Source: Bacteroidota bacterium (lineage in GTDB: Bacteria > Bacteroidota > Bacteroidia > AKYH767-A > 2013-40CM-41-45). Taken from it: a stretch of DNA of 32,730 bases. How positions within the stretch are numbered: position 1 is the stretch's first letter; each line of letters opens with the position of its first letter. The notes beneath the pieces are model-generated. The model worked only from the letters and a program-made list of their open reading frames with translations. It was not told the DNA's origin and made no database searches. The stretch covers positions 1 through 32,730 of the forward strand of contig JADKIH010000020.1 of NCBI GenBank assembly GCA_016721305.1, read 5' to 3'. Shown in pieces: positions 29,857-32,730 of the stretch. The translations under genes were made by a program, and so were the position numbers.

Positions 29857-29941
29857 TTAACAAATCCCTAACTCCAAAACTTGACTCTCATCATGTAGTT
29901 TACAATCGATGGTCTTGATCTTTGCAGAAAATTCCACAGAT

Positions 29942-30430
29942 ATGAACCAGGCTCATGTGCATTTGTTGTTTAATCATCTTCCGATCTTCGGATCCATTCT
30001 CGCGGCCATCGTTTTGGCATATGGGATGAAAACGAAAAGTTTGCAAACTCAGAACGCTTCGTTTCTGGTAATGATTATTTCGGCTATAGGAGCTGCGATA
30101 ACTCAACTGACAGGCGAAGGAGCCGAGGAAGTTGTCGAAAATCTGCAGGGAGTTTCGAAGCAAATGATAGAGGAGCATGAAGAAATGGCGGCAATTTCTT
30201 TTGGTGCGATGATTTTGCTCGGAGTTCTTTCCATAATTGCGATGTTTTTATCGTCACGTAAATCAACTTCGCTTCCAATTCTCGCCAAAGTTATTTTAGT
30301 AATTTCGGTTATCAGTTTCGGATTACTGGCACGTACCGGAAATAGTGGAGGGAAGATTCGCCATTCGGAGTTTAATTCCGGAGCAGTATCAAATTCAGGA
30401 GGTGGAGAGCACGAAAGAGATGACGATTAA
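29942..30430 (+). CDS. Small multi-spanning membrane protein, DUF2231-like
   Basis: Protein of 162 aa starting MNQAHVHLLFNHLPIFGSIL. I chose this ATG rather than one 33 bases upstream because the His-rich first helix (HVHLLFNHLPI) is the usual opening of this Bacteroidota family. Four hydrophobic helices lie at about 8-28, 42-58, 85-103 and 112-132. Between helices 2 and 3 is TGEGAEEVVENLQGVSKQMI followed by EEHEEMA, an acidic and His-bearing segment that could bind metal or haem. The tail is Gly/Ser-rich and ends in acidic residues. The function is unknown; the DUF2231 link is by resemblance only. Upstream lies the 7-base repeat array. Confidence 0.75.
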   Translation: MNQAHVHLLFNHLPIFGSILAAIVLAYGMKTKSLQTQNASFLVMIISAIGAAITQLTGEGAEEVVENLQGVSKQMIEEHEEMAAISFGAMILLGVLSIIAMFLSSRKSTSLPILAKVILVISVISFGLLARTGNSGGKIRHSEFNSGAVSNSGGGEHERDDD

Positions 30431-30634
30431 TTTTCGTGTGTTTTATGGCAGAAACAAGTCTGCGTTTTCGTAAGTATGTAAAGCATTAAAATTTTAATAG
30501 TTGAATTTGCTAAGAATTAGCACTTCACGTGTGAAATAATTTTTGTTGTCGGTGCAAGTACTTTGCTGTGTAAAGCACTCTGATCTGAATCATGGCAATT
30601 AATTTTCATGTGCATAAATTTAGTGTTCTGCATA

Positions 30635-31024
30635 ATGAAAATTATTCGTCGCTTAAGCATCGTATTATTGTTTTTCACTGCTGTCACAGCGATATACGGC
30701 GGTTTATGTCTGATGATCGATCCCTCAGGCACCCGAATGCAACTACCGGCGAGCTTTATCAATAACACTCCTTTTACAGATTTCTATTTCCCGGGAATGA
30801 TTTTGTTTTTAGCACTCGGATTGATGAGTTTGATTGTAGCAATATCTGTTTTCTCCGATTGGAAATGTTGTCGCTTGCTTGTCGGAATGCAGGGCGTGAC
30901 AATTTTGGGGTGGATCATTGTACAGATCGCCATGTTGAAAGTGATATTTTGGCTTCAGTTTATTTATATCGCAGTCGGCATGTGGTTGACTCTTGCCTCA
31001 GCCTCAAAAAGACTGGCAAAGTGA
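30635..31024 (+). CDS. Hypothetical four-helix membrane protein
   Basis: Protein of 129 aa. I chose the ATG giving MKIIRRLSIVLLFFTAVTAI; a frame extension to 30608 adds an improbable leader. It has four hydrophobic segments (about 7-27, 49-71, 81-100, 104-120) with a short extracytoplasmic loop after the first helix (DPSGTRMQLPASFINNTPF). The family is not recognised with confidence, though small membrane proteins with this layout are common in Bacteroidota. It stands alone, with a near-palindrome TTCACGTGTGAA about 100 bases upstream (30522-30533) that could be a regulator site. Confidence 0.7.
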   Translation: MKIIRRLSIVLLFFTAVTAIYGGLCLMIDPSGTRMQLPASFINNTPFTDFYFPGMILFLALGLMSLIVAISVFSDWKCCRLLVGMQGVTILGWIIVQIAMLKVIFWLQFIYIAVGMWLTLASASKRLAK

Positions 31025-31215
31025 GTTTTTTGTTTTGACTACTTAAAAGCTTCCGCCAAGAACATTTTGCGTCGATACACAACGGAGCGGGTAAGCGTAT
31101 AAAAGTTGATAATTGGGAATGTTCGTTGGAAATAAGTCCCGGCAATACAAATTGACTGTCCGTTTGACCATATTTGGAAGTAGGAAACGTACCTTATAAT
31201 CGTTATTTTTACGAA

Positions 31216-31839
31216 ATGAACGCACTAAATAATATCGCAGAATTCAAAGCATCGCCAGGAATTCAGGAGAAGTTATCTTCTTTTGGAGTAACGAAGACCT
31301 TTCATGAAGGCGATGTCATTTTAAATGAAAATGCATATATCAGGGCAATTCCGATCGTAACCAGTGGCAGCATTCGGGTTTTGAGAACGGAAGAGGATGG
31401 AAGAGAAATCTTACTTTATTATATACGCCCCGGAGAAAGCTGTATTATGTCGTTTTTAGGTGGAATTCACCAGGATACAAGTAAGGTGAGAGCTGTTGCG
31501 TAGGAAGATACTGAAGTGCTTTTCATTCCTATGGATAAAGTAAGTTTGCTTATTAAGGAGTATCCCGAATGGCTCGATTTCATTTTTCGTCTGTATCATA
31601 AGCGATTTGAAGAGCTTCTGGAAGTGGTAAATTCGGTGGCTTTTAAGCAAGTCGACGAACGTCTTCTTGATTTGCTGAAGGTTAAATGTGCCAATTCCGC
31701 CTCAAAAACGCTATCCGTGACCCATGAACAGTTGGCTAACGAGCTTGGGACGGCCAGGGTTGTAGTTTCTCGATTGCTGAAACACATGGAAGAAGACAAG
31801 CTCCTGATCTTAGGTCGTAACAAAATTGAACTTTTGTAA
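31216..31839 (+). CDS. Crp/Fnr family transcriptional regulator with in-frame TAG
   Basis: Regulator of 207 codons. The start is the ATG of MNALNNIAEF, not the upstream ATG at 31174. A cyclic-nucleotide-type sensor domain covers about 1-120 (FHEGDVILNENAYIRAIPIV, RPGESCIMSFLGG, where the Cys is the position conserved in this Bacteroidota subgroup). A winged helix with VTHEQLANELGTARVVVSRL ends the protein. Codon 96 (31501-31503) is TAG between KVRAVA and EDTEVLFIP, and relatives have Glu there. The reading frame is the same on both sides, so one G-to-T change of GAG would explain it. It precedes a YgaP-like gene and two rhodanese genes, so it probably controls sulfur or redox functions. Confidence 0.87.
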
Positions 31840-31914
31840 CAAAAGTAGCTGTGCAGGGGGCTGTGTGTGTAGACATTTGTATCCATAAAATCCAATCTTT
31901 TAAAACACATACAT

Positions 31915-32118
31915 ATGAAACAGAACATGGGAGGAATTGACAAGGCTATCCGAATTATCGTAGCACTTGTTATTGCAATTCTTTATTTCACTAATCAAAT
32001 CAGCGGAACGGTTGCTATCGTACTTATGGTATTGGCAGCAGTATTTGTTCTTACCAGTTTAATGGGCACATGTCCGCTCTATCTTCCATTCGGAATTAGT
32101 ACAAAGAAAAAAGAGTAA
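31915..32118 (+). CDS. YgaP-like DUF2892 membrane protein
   Basis: Small inner-membrane protein of 67 aa. The opening MKQNMGGIDKAIRIIVALVI is typical of DUF2892, with two transmembrane helices (about 11-28 and 31-49) joined by FTNQISG. The end LMGTCPLYLPFGISTKKK holds the conserved CPLY. In other bacteria this domain is fused to a rhodanese domain in YgaP; here the rhodanese is a separate gene downstream, so the two may act together on persulfide sulfur at the membrane. The start ATG is clear and the frame intact. Confidence 0.93.
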   Translation: MKQNMGGIDKAIRIIVALVIAILYFTNQISGTVAIVLMVLAAVFVLTSLMGTCPLYLPFGISTKKKE

Positions 32119-32260
32119 TCACTTTCGATTTACTGAATAAAATGAAGCAGTCGCAATAAAAGCGGGAGTGGATAATTATGTCCTGAACCCAGTGCATCGT
32201 TTCAGGTTGCTCAAAAGAAATACTTCAAAATTAATATCAATATAAAAATAGGTTAGAGAA

Positions 32261-32506
32261 ATGAAAACAATCATCGACGTTAGAACTCCGGGTGAATTTA
32301 TGGGTGGACATGTGGCAGGTAGTGTAAACATACCTCTTCAGGAAATTCAGGTGCGACTTGACGAAATTAAGTCCATGCCACAACCAATAATTTTATGTTG
32401 TGCGAGCGGCGGAAGAAGTGCACAGGCAACTTATTTTTTACAAAGCTGCGGAATCGAATGTGAAAACGGCGGCAGCTGGATGAGCGTAAATGCAATGCAT
32501 GCATAA
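32261..32506 (+). CDS. Single-domain rhodanese sulfurtransferase
   Basis: Protein of 81 aa that would carry a persulfide on its catalytic Cys and pass sulfur to acceptors. It is short for a rhodanese domain but has its main parts: IDVRTPGEFMGGHVAGSVNI at the N-terminus, the active-site loop CCASGGRS with the likely nucleophile Cys47, and the GI....GGSW ending. No signal peptide is present, so it is cytoplasmic. A weak purine-rich stretch (GAGAA) precedes the ATG. It belongs with the Crp/Fnr and DUF2892 genes just upstream and another rhodanese downstream. Confidence 0.93.
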   Translation: MKTIIDVRTPGEFMGGHVAGSVNIPLQEIQVRLDEIKSMPQPIILCCASGGRSAQATYFLQSCGIECENGGSWMSVNAMHA

Positions 32507-32508
32507 GC

Positions 32509-32557
32509 GATTTATACCATTATCTATTTGTATTTTCATTTAGGAATGGTATAAATC
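32509..32557. promoter_or_regulatory. 13-base perfect inverted repeat between rhodanese genes
   Basis: GATTTATACCATT (32509-32521) and AATGGTATAAATC (32545-32557) are perfect complements around a 23-base loop. The repeat begins 2 bases after the first rhodanese stop. There is no T run after it, so it may be an operator, an mRNA-stabilising hairpin or an atypical terminator. Confidence 0.6.
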
Positions 32558-32601
32558 AAAATAGAAAGAAGTATCATTTAATCGTCTTATACTATCAAAT
32601 C

Positions 32602-32730
32602 ATGTTAAATACAATCAAGAATCTCCTCGGCCTGGGTCCAAAGGTTGATCTCAAAGAATTAGTAAAAGCCGGAGCGTGATCGTCGATGTCGTTAGATTCG
32701 GTGAGTATCTGGAGTGTATTACGAGGTTCA
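32602..32730 (+). CDS. Rhodanese-domain protein, partial at window end, frameshifted
   Basis: Starts MLNTIKNLLGLGPKVDLKEL followed by VKAGA, the N-terminus of a small rhodanese. As written it stops at once (GCG TGA), but one extra base restores GAVIVDV, the first rhodanese strand. Further errors affect the next 30 bases (the expected R-T/S-P-G-E is only visible as GEYLE). The last 50 bases are poor, which fits a contig end. The active-site Cys lies beyond the window. It is the second rhodanese of this cluster. Confidence 0.75.

Noticed and set aside
30522..30533. TTCACGTGTGAA as a Crp/Fnr binding site
   Set aside because: The arms are inverted relative to the TGTGA-N6-TCACA consensus and only five bases pair; too weak to claim as a site.

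Overview
The window looks like chromosomal DNA of a Bacteroidota bacterium, probably of the Chitinophagales/Sphingobacteriales type. The evidence is several large secreted proteins ending in type IX secretion (T9SS) type A sorting domains, lipoproteins with Bacteroidota-style lipoboxes, a heavy-metal RND pump fused to its TolC-like outer-membrane partner, and -7 boxes resembling TAnnTTTG. The assembly is imperfect. About a dozen genes carry single-base frameshifts, most of them explained by one lost base in a short homopolymer. Two low-complexity poly-C/poly-A islands (about 17.65-17.90 kb and 18.48-18.94 kb) interrupt otherwise sensible genes. I read these as sequence or assembly errors and annotate whole genes across them, stating where the frame breaks.

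Layout. 1-1 kb: remnants of a small accessory segment (an unknown 86-aa protein and a frameshifted HNH endonuclease) bounded by an imperfect direct repeat of at least 38 bp. 1.0-8.4 kb, minus strand: a heavy-metal efflux cluster, read right to left as His-rich lipoprotein, DUF6660-like small protein, CzcA-TolC fusion pump, CzcB-type adaptor lipoprotein and CDF exporter. 8.8 kb: tRNA-Cys(GCA) with its terminator. 9.09-9.36 kb: a candidate structured non-coding RNA ending in a strong terminator. 9.4-10.3 kb: an AraC-type regulator.

10.4-27.5 kb: a surface/secreted-protein region. It holds an SBBP-like propeller protein, a seven-repeat propeller/PKD protein, a NIDO-PKD protein whose end is cut off and joined to a DUF3089 lipoprotein hydrolase, a DUF1905/YdeI-like protein, a BNR/sortilin-like protein, and on the minus strand a tandem pair of about 1000-aa paralogues. 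All the large secreted ones have or had T9SS C-terminal domains, so they should cross the outer membrane together by T9SS.

28-32.7 kb: housekeeping and envelope genes (YpfJ-type metallopeptidase, RDD membrane protein, two small membrane proteins). Then comes a sulfur-type cluster: a Crp/Fnr regulator with an in-frame TAG, a YgaP-like DUF2892 protein, a single-domain rhodanese and a second rhodanese running off the end. I found no CRISPR array, transposase, phage module or clear defence system. The best second-look items are the putative polyprotein nature of the RND-TolC fusion, the structured RNA at 9.1-9.35 kb, the tandem T9SS paralogues, the gene-to-gene junction at about 16.19 kb, and the inverted repeat over a start codon at 12.3 kb.
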